Shown here one piece after another: positions 52,001 through 64,000 of a stretch of 64,000 bases of DNA. Where the stretch lies: the NCBI GenBank assembly GCA_964035795.1, contig OZ038321.1, positions 12,744,208-12,808,207 on the forward strand. The letters run 5' to 3'. Each line of letters opens with the position of its first letter. The stretch's first letter is position 1. A program made the position numbers and the translations under genes. The notes under the pieces were generated by a model. That model saw nothing but the letters and a program-made list of their open reading frames with translations, did no database searches and was not told the origin of the DNA. This stretch comes from Pterobdella sp. o SKG-2022. Lineage: Eukaryota; Annelida; Clitellata; Hirudinida; Piscicolidae.

Positions 52001-52723
52001 GTTATAAATCTTTAAAATTAAAGTTTCATGGCCGCAAAGTTTTTACCATCATCAGGTCTATCTAGAATCGTCTGGTGAGAATCATAAAGAATTAAATATT
52101 AATATTCTGATCTTCAGAATGATGTTAGTGATAGCGATTAGTTAAAAATGGAAAAATAAAACCTCAAACAACAAAATAAAAATAAGAACAATAAAAATAA
52201 ATAATAACGATAACAATAAAAACAATGAAAAAATTAATTAGAATCATCATTGTCGATTAAGTTCTATGTATTTGCTTACTTAAGCGGAAACTTTGCCGGT
52301 ACCAAGAAAATTGTTTAAAAGTATTAATAAGAAATAATTATGAAGAATTGATCAAAATTCATTTAAGAGGATTTTTTAATTTCAGTTTCTAGTGTTTTAG
52401 GAGTAAATTTATAACAATGAATGCTTGAAAATTATTTAAAAAATAATAAAAAACAAAAAACTATTAACAATTTAATCATTTAAGTATTAAAATAAATGTA
52501 AAAATGGAAACAACAATCAAAAATTAATATAAAGAACTCTAAGAAACATAGCTTGCCTCTTTATGGCCGCATCTGATTCCGTCTATTTTGAAGATTTACT
52601 CGCCCAACATTTAATATTCCAACATTTTTATTTATTAATTTAGCATGAAGTATATTTTAAAATAATTTTTAAAAAATTAAAAATTTGTTAATATAATGAA
52701 CTCTATTAAAATACCTTAGCTAA
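49045..52723. other. Intergenic, AT-rich, no gene seen
   Basis: AT-rich sequence with stop codons in all frames. Less AT-rich bits at 50,620-50,780 and 52,545-52,615 are open in more than one frame (for example MAASDSVYFEDLLAQ on + at 52,564) but show no chain of splice sites. Confidence 0.35.
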
Positions 52724-52852
52724 ACAATCAAATATTTTTCGGAGCTGAATACCATTGAGGAAAGACGCCAAACTTCCAAAGAATCTAAACCCATTGATTT
52801 TCAATGCAGGATAATCGAAACAAAGGAAGTTATTAGCAACATCAAGTTATAA
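52724..52852 (+). pseudogene. Coding-like relic frame, unidentified
   Basis: A frame between two stops reads TIKYFSELNTIEERRQTSKE... IIETKEVISNIKL, then after one TAA continues LGNPSEKCFKT. Charged, protein-like composition with a single stop suggests a decayed coding region, possibly of a mobile element. No family recognised. Confidence 0.25.
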
Positions 52853-53246
52853 TTGGGCAATCCAAGTGAAAAGTGCTTCAAAACATGATCACTTGCATTT
52901 TGTAAAATCATCTTTAAGTACCTTCCCATAATGAACTCAAATTACAGTCAGATTTGTTTGAAAATCATTTTTTCAAAAAAAATGAATTAAAAGTACTTAG
53001 AAAGTAATTCATTTTTTATCAAAATTCGCCTTTTTCAACAGTTCGTTATTATGAACAAATATATTCAATTTTCCGATAAAAAATGTTTAATGCAATAATA
53101 AACTTCAATACATCTTATTAGTAGGAAATCAACAGTTTTTCTACGTGCAGCAATTATCATCCAGTACAAAAAAAAATTCGAAATGTTTCAATAATTTTTA
53201 AACATTTCAAGATCACATTACAATGTTTGTTTCTTCTACCCACCAG

Positions 53247-53304
53247 GGAAGTGTGTTTTATTCGTGAAAAACGACTTATAGGCATCGCTACTTCTTCCAA
53301 ATAA
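53247..53304 (+). other. Possible short terminal exon
   Basis: An excellent acceptor (TTTCTTCTACCCACCAG) is followed by EVCFIREKRLIGIATSSK and TAA. No upstream partner exon could be linked, so this is weak. Confidence 0.2.
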
Positions 53305-54107
53305 TTTGTCTCTACTAATTCAAAGCAAAAACAACATGGAAATGTAGTTCAAAAATCACATATAAATTAAGGTTTTGATTTTCTACTTTGGAGAAGGAAA
53401 TTGTTTGCCATCTGCTCAAAAACAGAGTTCAGCCTTTTAAGATTTGAAACAAAGTTTTTTTTGTTTTTTTCTCTAATTATACAATAAACACATTTCAGGC
53501 TAGCTCTTGTAACATTTTTGTTCAATATCAAGAGTATTTTTGAAATCATTGTGATCATCGTTCGATATGTTTTATCTTCAAACTGTGGTTAGTTACCTTT
53601 TAAGTGTAACTATAACATCAAATTTTATTTTTTCAGTTTTGAAAAAGTGCTAAAAAGTCTGACACCATGAGAGTTTGAAAGACTTGTCGGTGAGCTTAAA
53701 AATTTTCTAATAGGTTTTTAAAAGATTTTTGTTTTTTCTATCCAAACATTTCAATAAATTAATGAGTTAGTTGAAGTCTAAATTTACTTCAATCAGAAAA
53801 TTTGATTTTAGAAAAGTTTTATCGATGTCAACATGAAATTTTTCTGTTTGGTTTTGAACATGGGATAAAAAAAAATTCCAACTTATTAATTTATCAAACC
53901 GTACTTAAAATTTGAGAAACTTTGATTTACAATCAGACAAATATATAATTTATAGAAGTAATAAGTATTATAAAAATAAATTAAATCTTGGTGAATACTC
54001 TTTCTCAAAAAACGAAACGTGTGTTTGTGTGTGCATTTATATGTTTACGTGAGTGTGTGTGCATGATAAGCTTGCACCGGTAATGTTGGTCTCAAATGAC
54101 AAACAGT

Positions 54108-54213
54108 TTAACTGGAATTTAATCCTGTATGGTAGACCGGAGGAACACTTGGACCATTGTGGCCACTACTAAAAGCATCCGCTTGCATCAGCTCATCAGT
54201 TGGTGAAGAGCTG
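54108..54213 (-). other. Candidate terminal exon, unidentified minus-strand gene
   Basis: The minus strand after acceptor TTGATAATAG reads SSSPTDELMQADAFSSGHNG then PSVPPVYHTGLNSS and TAA. It is markedly less AT-rich than its surroundings and has the Ser/Pro-rich, acidic look of a transcription-factor or signalling-protein tail. Upstream exons on minus (higher coordinates) were not identified with confidence. Confidence 0.4.
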
Positions 54214-54571
54214 CTATTATCAATTAACTTTCAAAACTAATCTTCAATTAATATCCTATTTGTTGTTGTTTATGTGTGCGTTTGTTGTGTTTTTGTATGT
54301 GTGTGATGCGTTTCAGAGGTCTTTGTGCGGGAGTGAGTATGTGTGTGCCTTTATGATTGCGTCGTGCTCGGAGATTTGCATGTGAATTTTTTAGGTATGT
54401 TGTGTGTTTTTGAGCTTATATGTGTATGTATGTGTGTATGCCTAATTATGACAACGTATGTTTTTCATCGAGGGTGAGCTGTCTTATATTTTTTGAATCA
54501 AATTTTTATGTAGAAAAGTTAGTGAATATAAAACAAAATATGCTGAATACTTGTAAGTATGTTTTAATAAG

Positions 54572-56871
<2,300 letters not shown>

Positions 56872-57307
56872 TGGAGGCCTATAAAATCAACTGAGGCGCA
56901 AAGACATCAGTCAGACGAAAATGAAGCAGGGTCCACAGAATGGAACCAAAGCTACTTTGGTCCACTTACAGACACAACAAAATTCAAAAAATCATTTCAA
57001 AAAAAGATGTTCCAGAAAGTTAATTTGAAATTTTATACAAAAAAAACTTTGAAAAGTGTTCATGAAAGAACTTTATCGAAATTACCAAAAACCTCATGGA
57101 AACAATATCTTCAAAGAACCATACCGTTATAAATCAGTTATCAAAGGAAAACTTAGAAAATTTCGAACAAAAGTAAGCATTAAAACTAAGTTCTTTTTTA
57201 AACCCAATAATTATATCTGTGCTGTAGCATCGCAGTCACCATTAGAAGATACAGCACCCTCGAGTCCTGCTTTTATGCCGCATCCTCTAGAGACTGTGGC
57301 AGGCTGA
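56872..57307 (+). pseudogene. Coding-like region in two overlapping frames, possible frameshifted gene
   Basis: Frame A (56872-57132) is open for 86 codons with no Met at its start: STEAQRHQSDENEAGSTEWN, later KSFQKKMFQKVNLKFYTKKT. Frame B (57056-57307) overlaps it by 77 bases and continues with KGKLRKFRTKVSIKTKFFFK and SQSPLEDTAPSSPAFMPHPL to TGA. Both are basic, hydrophilic and protein-like. One frameshift would join them, or B is a separate exon. The segment 57211-57330 is also open on minus (GCGIKAGLEGAVSSNGDCD), so its strand is not certain. No family recognised. Confidence 0.3.
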
Positions 57308-59130
57308 TGATGCTTTGGTGTCGTTCTACTTTTGTGTGTGTGCTTGTTTGTTTGTGTGTGTGTTTTTGTTTTTTTTTTGTGTTTGTGTGTTTTAGGTAAG
57401 AGTGGATGCATACTTTCACAGCTTTCCCTTCAAGTGTTTTTTTTTTCAAATTTGAGTATTAAAATTCTAAACAGACTCTTTTTCTCATAATAAAATTTCA
57501 AAATTTTCTGTTTTCAGTTTTTTAATTTCAAACATTGGTGAGAAAATTCAAAAATAAACTCATATAAAATAGTTTCTTATTCAATATAAGTAATTGATAT
57601 AAAAATTAATACAAGTAATTTCCAAGTTTTTTTAAAATTTCTTTATTAATATGAGTGAATAAACCAATTCAATTATGAAAAGTGATTTTAAAAATTAATG
57701 TTTAATTAATATAAAATCTTTTTCCAATTTTTCAAAAAACAAACTTCTTCAAAAATTTACTTAAAATAATTTAAGAAATACATCAAGCTGTGTTAAAATG
57801 AATTTTAAGATGCAAAGATTACTCTGAAACAAAAACAACTGAGAATGGAATATAATATAACTAATAATAAATAAAAGAATTTCAATGTATTGAACAATAA
57901 AAATAAAGAAAATGGAAATGAAAATCAAAATAATAAACAATTTGTTGTATGAGCGGGTAGCTTATGTTTTTTGCCACGTTTCAAAATAGCATTGGGGGGA
58001 TTAAGAGGAATCAAATAATGAGTGATGTACCAGAATAAAAACTTTTGAATAATATAACCCTAAGATACTATAAATTGAAAAGATTTGAATGGAACAAATA
58101 AAAATGAATATTTCAGCTTTTCTCAAATTGAGATAAAATTCCAAAAAAGCTAGTCGACCGTTGGGTCGCCTCTGATTTGGGGTTTGTTAGTGTGAATGAT
58201 TGGTTTTACAGAACGCTACTCATTTAAAATAAAAAAAATAATTCACTGAATTTGTATGAAATGCTTGAATAAAATGAAAAATAATCCTTGGAAATAACTA
58301 AAAAAAAATAAAAAAAACAAAACACTAAATCTAATGAAAGCAATGAAAATAACGAAAAAATTAAAAGTAATATAGTGGAGTACAAAGCCTTTTATGGCAC
58401 CATTTGTCAGCTCGACGACGAATCAGCGAGAGTCATCTTTATGGTTATTTTCCACTTTAAAAAATTTTTTTATACTTTTTTTATTTTTTTTGGCTTTCAT
58501 GATGGACCAGTTTGATGATATATTATCTTCGATATTACTGAAGCAAGCAGAGATGCTTATCCAATTTGGTGCACTTGCTCGATTTGAAAATTTAAGATGT
58601 TTGTTTTATTTTTTGGAAAAAATTTGATGTACTTTCAAATTTATAAGTTTTCTTATCATTTAAAAGCTCAAAATTTTTCATGATCTAGTTTTTCTTATCG
58701 AAAAGTGTAGCTCTTTAAAAAGTCGATGTTCTAGGAACTGCCTTATTCAGAAACTTGGAAAAAGGTTCTATATTACATTTTTTTTCAACTTTTAATTTCC
58801 AATTATTCATTATACACACGAGATGAAAGCAAAGTTAATATACAGCACATCTGATGAAGAGCCAAAGAATCAACAGGGACGCCAAGACGCCAAAGCATGA
58901 AAAAAGATACCTATAAATTGACTTTATTTTTTCTTTGATCGTAACATATTACATCGAATAACCATGTTTCTATAATTAATCAAATTAATAGCAATTTCGT
59001 TTAAATAAATTTCATATGATTTAAAGTCATATAAAAACTATTCAACCAATAAAGATTGAAACATTTAAAGTTTAGTTCTGTTATTTATACAACTACAACT
59101 TATGTTATTAGTCAGAGTTTAATCGTTTTT
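57308..59130. other. Intergenic with GT-rich and AT-rich stretches
   Basis: A degenerate GT/T-rich stretch at 57,330-57,395, then AT-rich DNA. A + frame at 58394-58627 includes a helical-looking stretch (DQFDDILSSILLKQAEMLIQ) embedded in low-complexity Phe/Leu sequence; minus is also open there. Not called as a gene. Confidence 0.35.
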
Positions 59131-59297
59131 TATAATTTATATATAGAATAATATAATTTATATATAGAATAATATAATTTATATATAGAATAATATAATT
59201 TATATATAGAATAATATAATTTATATATAGAATAATATAATTTATATATAGAATAATATAATTTATATATAGAATAATATAATTTATATATAGAATT
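59131..59297. repeat. Tandem repeat, 21-bp unit, about 8 copies
   Basis: The unit is TATAATTTATATATAGAATA plus A. Seven copies are identical by eye, and the last is partial and diverges into TTTCAT. Confidence 0.95.
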
Positions 59298-59460
59298 TCA
59301 TAATTTTATTATTAATATTTTCTTATTGAGGTCGCAGAAAGCATCATTAATATTAATTAACATCAGACAGAAACAATGTAAGACAATGATGGATGGTGAG
59401 AACAATCAATCAAAGAATGATATTACATTTTTAATTAATATCTTCATTATGAATATTCAA

Positions 59461-59598
59461 TCAACCAATCGTAAAACGTTTCTTGGAATTTTTAAAGCAT
59501 AAAAATCTGTGAGTGGTTTTGGATGGTCCGTGGGGAAGAAGAAGTTTCCAAAAATGGGGTTTGAGTGTGGGAGTAGAAATAGCTGAATTATTTTCCAT
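59461..59598 (-). CDS. Small ORF, 45 aa, unidentified
   Basis: ATG at 59598 in a good context (GTCAAAATGG) opens MENNSAISTPTLKPHFWKLL LPHGPSKTTHRFLCFKNSKK to TGA at 59461. It is less AT-rich than its flanks and protein-like. No consensus donor lies inside, so it is either a complete small ORF, a first exon whose donor I missed, or a chance frame. Confidence 0.25.
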   Translation of the reverse strand: MENNSAISTPTLKPHFWKLLLPHGPSKTTHRFLCFKNSKKRFTIG

Positions 59599-61310
59599 TT
59601 TGACGAAAAAAGAATTTAAAAATTAGTAAACACTGACAACATGTTTGAAAACTATTGCATATATAATTAAACTTTTTCCAATATTTAATCCAAAAATTTA
59701 ATTTTTATTGAACTATAAACTTTATTTATTCAGTGTTTAAATAGTCAATTGTTTCCGCCTTTTATTGGCAGTCTCTGCAAGAAATATGGAAACTAATTGT
59801 GGTGAAGCTGTTTGCAGTTATGTTTGAGAAGAAGGCTTATCGCAAAACAGAGTTTTAGCGTGGAAATACCCATTGAAAACGTGTTTTATATAATCAAATT
59901 ATATTTATAGTATCCATAATTTTTTTTAATTTTTTTAATTTTCATGGAAAAATTCAACAAATAAGCTTTGGATTCAGAAGTATATGTGTACTTTACTACA
60001 GTGGCAAAAGAAACTTGCATATGTTTCTTGACAGCATATATGAAGCATCTAGACTGTGTCACTGCTATATAAGCATGTTTCCCAGATGAGCAGCGAATTC
60101 AGCTGCTTTTCATTGTTTTTGGATTGCATTGCAAGTTTTTCTCTTGATTGGATTAACTTCTAAAAAGGTATTAATTAGTGATTTTCAATCATGTGGCTTG
60201 ATATGGGTAGTGAAAGTTTGGTTAGAAATGATGAAAAAACAATTATGAATTGAAGTTTTTTAATTTTCAAACAGTTTATCTGTTTATTATTAATTTCAAC
60301 AAAAAACATAAACTAATGTCATCATGAATATAATGGAAGTCCATAAAAAACCATGACGAAAACATGACGGCGTCATATTCGAGCTGGCATAGTTTCAAAC
60401 TTGAAATAAGAAATTCTAGACAGAGTTTCAATATTGGTAACGTATCGATCTTTTCTAGTACCTTGGGCTAAAATTCTGTTAAGAAAAATTCAGCGTTTTT
60501 TTGGCTTTTTTCTATAAGAATAGTGACAAACTGTTAGGACCCAGTATTGATAAGAGATGAGTTCAAAATGTGACTAGCAAGAAATTAACAGCAAAAAGTT
60601 AAATGAAAACAAGCAAATAAAAATGAATATAAAAAACAACAATAGATAAATAAAAACTTTGTATGGGGAAGTTGAACTTATCGAAAAGCTCGTTTCCAAT
60701 ATGAATGTAACATAATGCTATTTTTATATTTAAACAGAAAAAAAAACAAAAATAAGAAATTCCTAAAAAAATTAAATGAAAGGTCACAAAAATAAATTTT
60801 TATGAAATAATTCGAACGAAAACAACAATGGATACATTGAGATAGAAGGCGTAATGGAGTGTTTTCCATCATTCTCATGATTCAGTCTTTCTTGATCGAT
60901 GCCTTTTCGATTCTTAATACCCTTTTGAAATCGAGAGTATGTATAATATTTTTGAAGTTTCTATTTTTAAAAATCTATCTATCTTCATTCTAAATTTTAT
61001 TTAACTCTGATGACTCATTTTTTGTTTTATTTATTTCCATATAATGTTTTTATACTATATCTTATGTATCTTCTTAATTGCCTTATGACGCTACATAGAC
61101 TGGCATCCTTATTACTGAGATCATGATGTTGTTTGGAAATCTTTAATGAAAAACTCCATCTTTAGGAAACTTTTAATTTTAATGCTTCCTTAAATGATAT
61201 CGAACAATATATACAATTCACTTGGAAAAAATTAATTTAAATCGGAAACAGAGGTAGAAAGAAGTCATTTATGGAAAGTTATTGAAAGCATTGCTTTTAG
61301 TTGTGTCTTG
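59599..61310. other. Intergenic, AT-rich, nothing recognised
   Basis: AT-rich. Minus-strand frames near 60,599-60,878 are hydrophobic low-complexity and not supported. Confidence 0.4.
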
Positions 61311-61488
61311 TATAATGTAATGCAGTATTTATAAAGCGCTTTTCCTTATAGATCAAAATGCTTGCTACAAATTTAATGCAGCGAAAACACACTGTGGAAC
61401 AGGTGCTAATTGTCGGCCCACGCGGGATTGAACCCGGTAACTTTAGATAATTAATCTAATGCTCAACCATTGAGCTATAGGGGCCGAC
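61311..61488 (-). mobile_element. tRNA-derived SINE, best copy
   Basis: Read on minus: a tRNA-like head starting GGCCCCTATAGCTCAATGGT, with A box, paired D stem (GCTC/GAGC), perfect 5-bp anticodon stem TTAGA/TCTAA around loop TTAATTA (anticodon AAT, Ile-like) and B box GGTTCAATCCC. A body with CACCTGTTCCACAGTGTG follows, then a tail GGAAAAGCGCTTTATAAATA like the 3' ends of L2/CR1-group LINEs. The T stem is only partly paired and the acceptor stem is imperfect, so this is not a functional tRNA gene. Confidence 0.82.
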
Positions 61489-64000
61489 AATATAGAGATC
61501 TAATCAGTAGTTAGGTAATTTAAAGTTAATGCTTCAGATAGTAATAGTAATAATAAAAAAACGGTCAAAAAAAAAGCATAAAAATAAAAGGATAATATTA
61601 ATAATTATAGTTTCATAATAATAATAATATTGACAATTATAAAAGTAATATCAAGAGAATGTAAATACAGTATCCTATTTTTTTTTTCAGAAACATCTTA
61701 TGTATCATTTTTTAAATTCAATTTTCTTGGTTTTTATCCTAAAATTAAGAAGATTTCAGATACATATATTTTTTCAAAAAACTAAATTTTTCGAAAAATT
61801 CAACTTTGTCATAATTCATTAGTATAATGTTTTAAGTTTTATCACAATGTAGATAATTCATAAAATGGTCATTTTACTCTAGTTTAACGATGGTTTTTTT
61901 TCATTTATGAGCCAATTACATCTAAGCCTGTTATGTTTTACCGTCGAATTAACTACTATCAAGCTTTGATACAAATGCTATTTGAACACCAGTATTCAAT
62001 ATTTTGAATGAGTTTATTTTACAATAAATTTTTATTGATTTTTATATTTTTGTTTTCACTGTTTTGTTTATTATCACTATCAGTTTTATGTCTTTTTTAT
62101 TATAATATCTGTTTTTCTTAAAATATTTATACGCTATTACACTAATCAAAACAGAAGATAAAGTCGAAAAAGTCATTATTAAATAACATTTATGATTTTT
62201 TAAGTGTTAACATTAGGCTTTTTCGATGACGTAGCAACGTGGTTTTGAGAAATAATAGAAAATGCCATTCGATAAATGCATAAAATGAAATATAAAAATT
62301 TATAAAAATTTAAATACCGAGCAAAAAATTTGAAATTTGATTTTTTATTGGATGCTGATGCACTGACCTGATTATGGAATTACATTGTGAGAAGGATCAG
62401 TCACAATTGTGTAGTAATGAATTCAGCATAAATGGTTGGAGCCCTCAAAATGCTGAAATTGAAGATATTTTTGAGAGGTTCTTCACCAAAATGTTTTTTC
62501 AATTATTAAAAATATTGATTTTGTGTATTAATAATTTTTTGAAAAACGAAATTTTTTTTTGTTTTTATTTTTAATTTGTGGATTTTTTCTGTTCTAAGTA
62601 TCCTAATTCAAAGGTCAAAGTAAATTAAAGGTTGAATTCGTACTCCTTTATGGAATAAAAGTTGTGGGCTTTTATTAAGGAAATCTATTAATAAAAACTC
62701 AAAAAATATTTTTTCAAGAAATCTTATTCAAATAAAAACATTCAAACAGTTTTGAAAAAAGAAGGATGGAAAATTCTGTTCACGATTAAATTTTTTGGAA
62801 GTTGTTTTATAAAAATTATTCAAAACTCATAAGTTGTATTCCCAATGATAATTGCTTAAAATACTATTTCTAGCTTAACATGAAATTAGAAGCAGTTTGC
62901 ATTAGTTTATTCACACTAGCCTTATAACTTATATACAATAAAGTACTGATAATATTTATTTAAATTAAATATTATATGATATATCATAATCATAGGAATA
63001 ATGGAATTAAAAAACATAATGTCATAATTTCCACTATGAAAATATCCATAAACACAAAAAATTTTTTATACCTGGGTAGTTAATATATTTAAAAACAGGG
63101 TTTGAATAAAATCAAAAATATAAATAATAGATTCCAATAAAAAATATCAAAATTCAATAATAGTGACAGTGAATTTAGAGTACTACACAAGGGCAGATAA
63201 GGATGGGGTGATGTTGTTGAATTTGTTCATCTACCGGAGTTTTATTGATTTTTTTAAGTAAATTTTTTTATATATTTTTATTTTTCAATTCAATTGTCAA
63301 AAAGTTGATTTATTAAAAGTTTAAATCATTGAAAAATTGAATGAAAAAATTGAATATTTGTATAAATTATGACAGAAATTAAAAAAACAATGGAAATCAA
63401 TCAAAAATCAATCGAAAAAAATAAAAACAGAGATAAAATCACAGCTTATTTGCAGAGCACACAGTGCCATCAGTAACAGTACAGTACACGTTTAGAATGC
63501 ATTTCCAACCCTTTTTACTTATAAATAATTTAAACCAACTTTTATTTGCATAAACTTCACTCATAGGTTTATGGAAAGTTTAAATGATGTTTAATTATAC
63601 TGAGAAGAAATCAAGAATGAACGAATATATTTGAATGTTTTTTAGAGATAAACTTAAAAATTGCCTAACAACATTTGAGATAAAATGAAAACAAGACTTT
63701 AAAAAGAAGGATCATAAAAATTTTATTTTATAGACATTTTTCCAAATTTATATTCTCTCTACTCAATAAAACTTTTTATAATAATCAATTGGAATTATTT
63801 TCCAATAAAAACAAAAGTGCAAAACAAAGGAAACGTCAATATGAACGATTTGCTTTAATTTTCCCCACCACAATGTTCACTGCTGTTTTGAAAATTCATG
63901 TACAATCAGAAACTTGTTTATGTTCTTTGAATAAAGTTATTCAGAAGAAAATGAGATATTGTTATTATTTCTGGTTGGGGACTGATATAAGCCATTTCCT
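61489..64000. other. Intergenic, AT-rich
   Basis: No gene recognised. A + frame at 62374-62574 starts with a protein-like stretch (MELHCEKDQSQLCSNEFSIN, GWSPQNAEIEDIFERFF) then turns to AT-rich filler; it lacks a donor and is left unassigned. Confidence 0.35.

Noticed and set aside
61430..61488. tRNA-Ile(AAT) gene on the minus strand
   Set aside because: T stem has two mismatches in the standard fold, the acceptor stem is imperfect, and it is continuous with a SINE body and tail that recur elsewhere.

Overview
The window is animal nuclear DNA: strongly AT-rich, intron-containing and gene-poor, with retrotransposon copies, many long microsatellites and two 200-N assembly gaps. Three host genes can be named from conserved protein sequence split by GT-AG introns: an A20/AN1 zinc-finger protein (ZFAND5/6 type), a vestigial-like TEAD cofactor (VGLL4/Tgi type) and actin-related protein 6 (ACTR6). 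VGLL4 makes this a metazoan or close relative. I cannot fix the phylum; a non-vertebrate animal is the best guess.

Layout. 0.1-3.4 kb (+): ZFAND5/6-like gene in 7 exons. 4.4-18.2 kb (-): an unrecognised Asn-rich gene whose five inferred exons are phase-consistent (747 codons). Its ~10 kb intron holds a (TCTA)n tract and a 5'-truncated CR1/Jockey-like LINE on the same strand. 20.9-21.8 kb (+): a LINE fragment of the same family, wedged between (TA)n and (GT)n tracts. 23.9-28.9 kb (-): the VGLL4-like gene in 4 exons (564 aa), with three Tondu motifs instead of the usual two. 32.8-33.7 kb: a long (ATT)n tract and the 3' end of a related LINE. 39.0-39.1 kb (-): the signal-peptide exon of an unidentified gene, divergent from ACTR6, which occupies 39.4-44.9 kb (+) in 13 exons (388 aa). 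A palindromic MITE-like element lies just past the ACTR6 poly(A) signal.

45.3-64 kb is mostly AT-rich sequence with no gene I can name. It holds a relic of a LINE C-terminus with a C2H2 finger, several coding-like islands that may be isolated exons or decayed genes, a 21-bp tandem repeat, a long (GT)n tract and a tRNA-derived SINE. More degenerate pieces of that SINE family lie in an ACTR6 intron and in an intron of the Asn-rich gene.

The named genes are not an operon or an obvious pathway. ZFAND5/6 acts in ubiquitin/proteasome biology, VGLL4 competes with Yorkie/YAP for TEAD, and ACTR6 is a subunit of the SWR1/SRCAP chromatin remodeller. All exon boundaries are my own reading of splice sites and phase, without transcript evidence.
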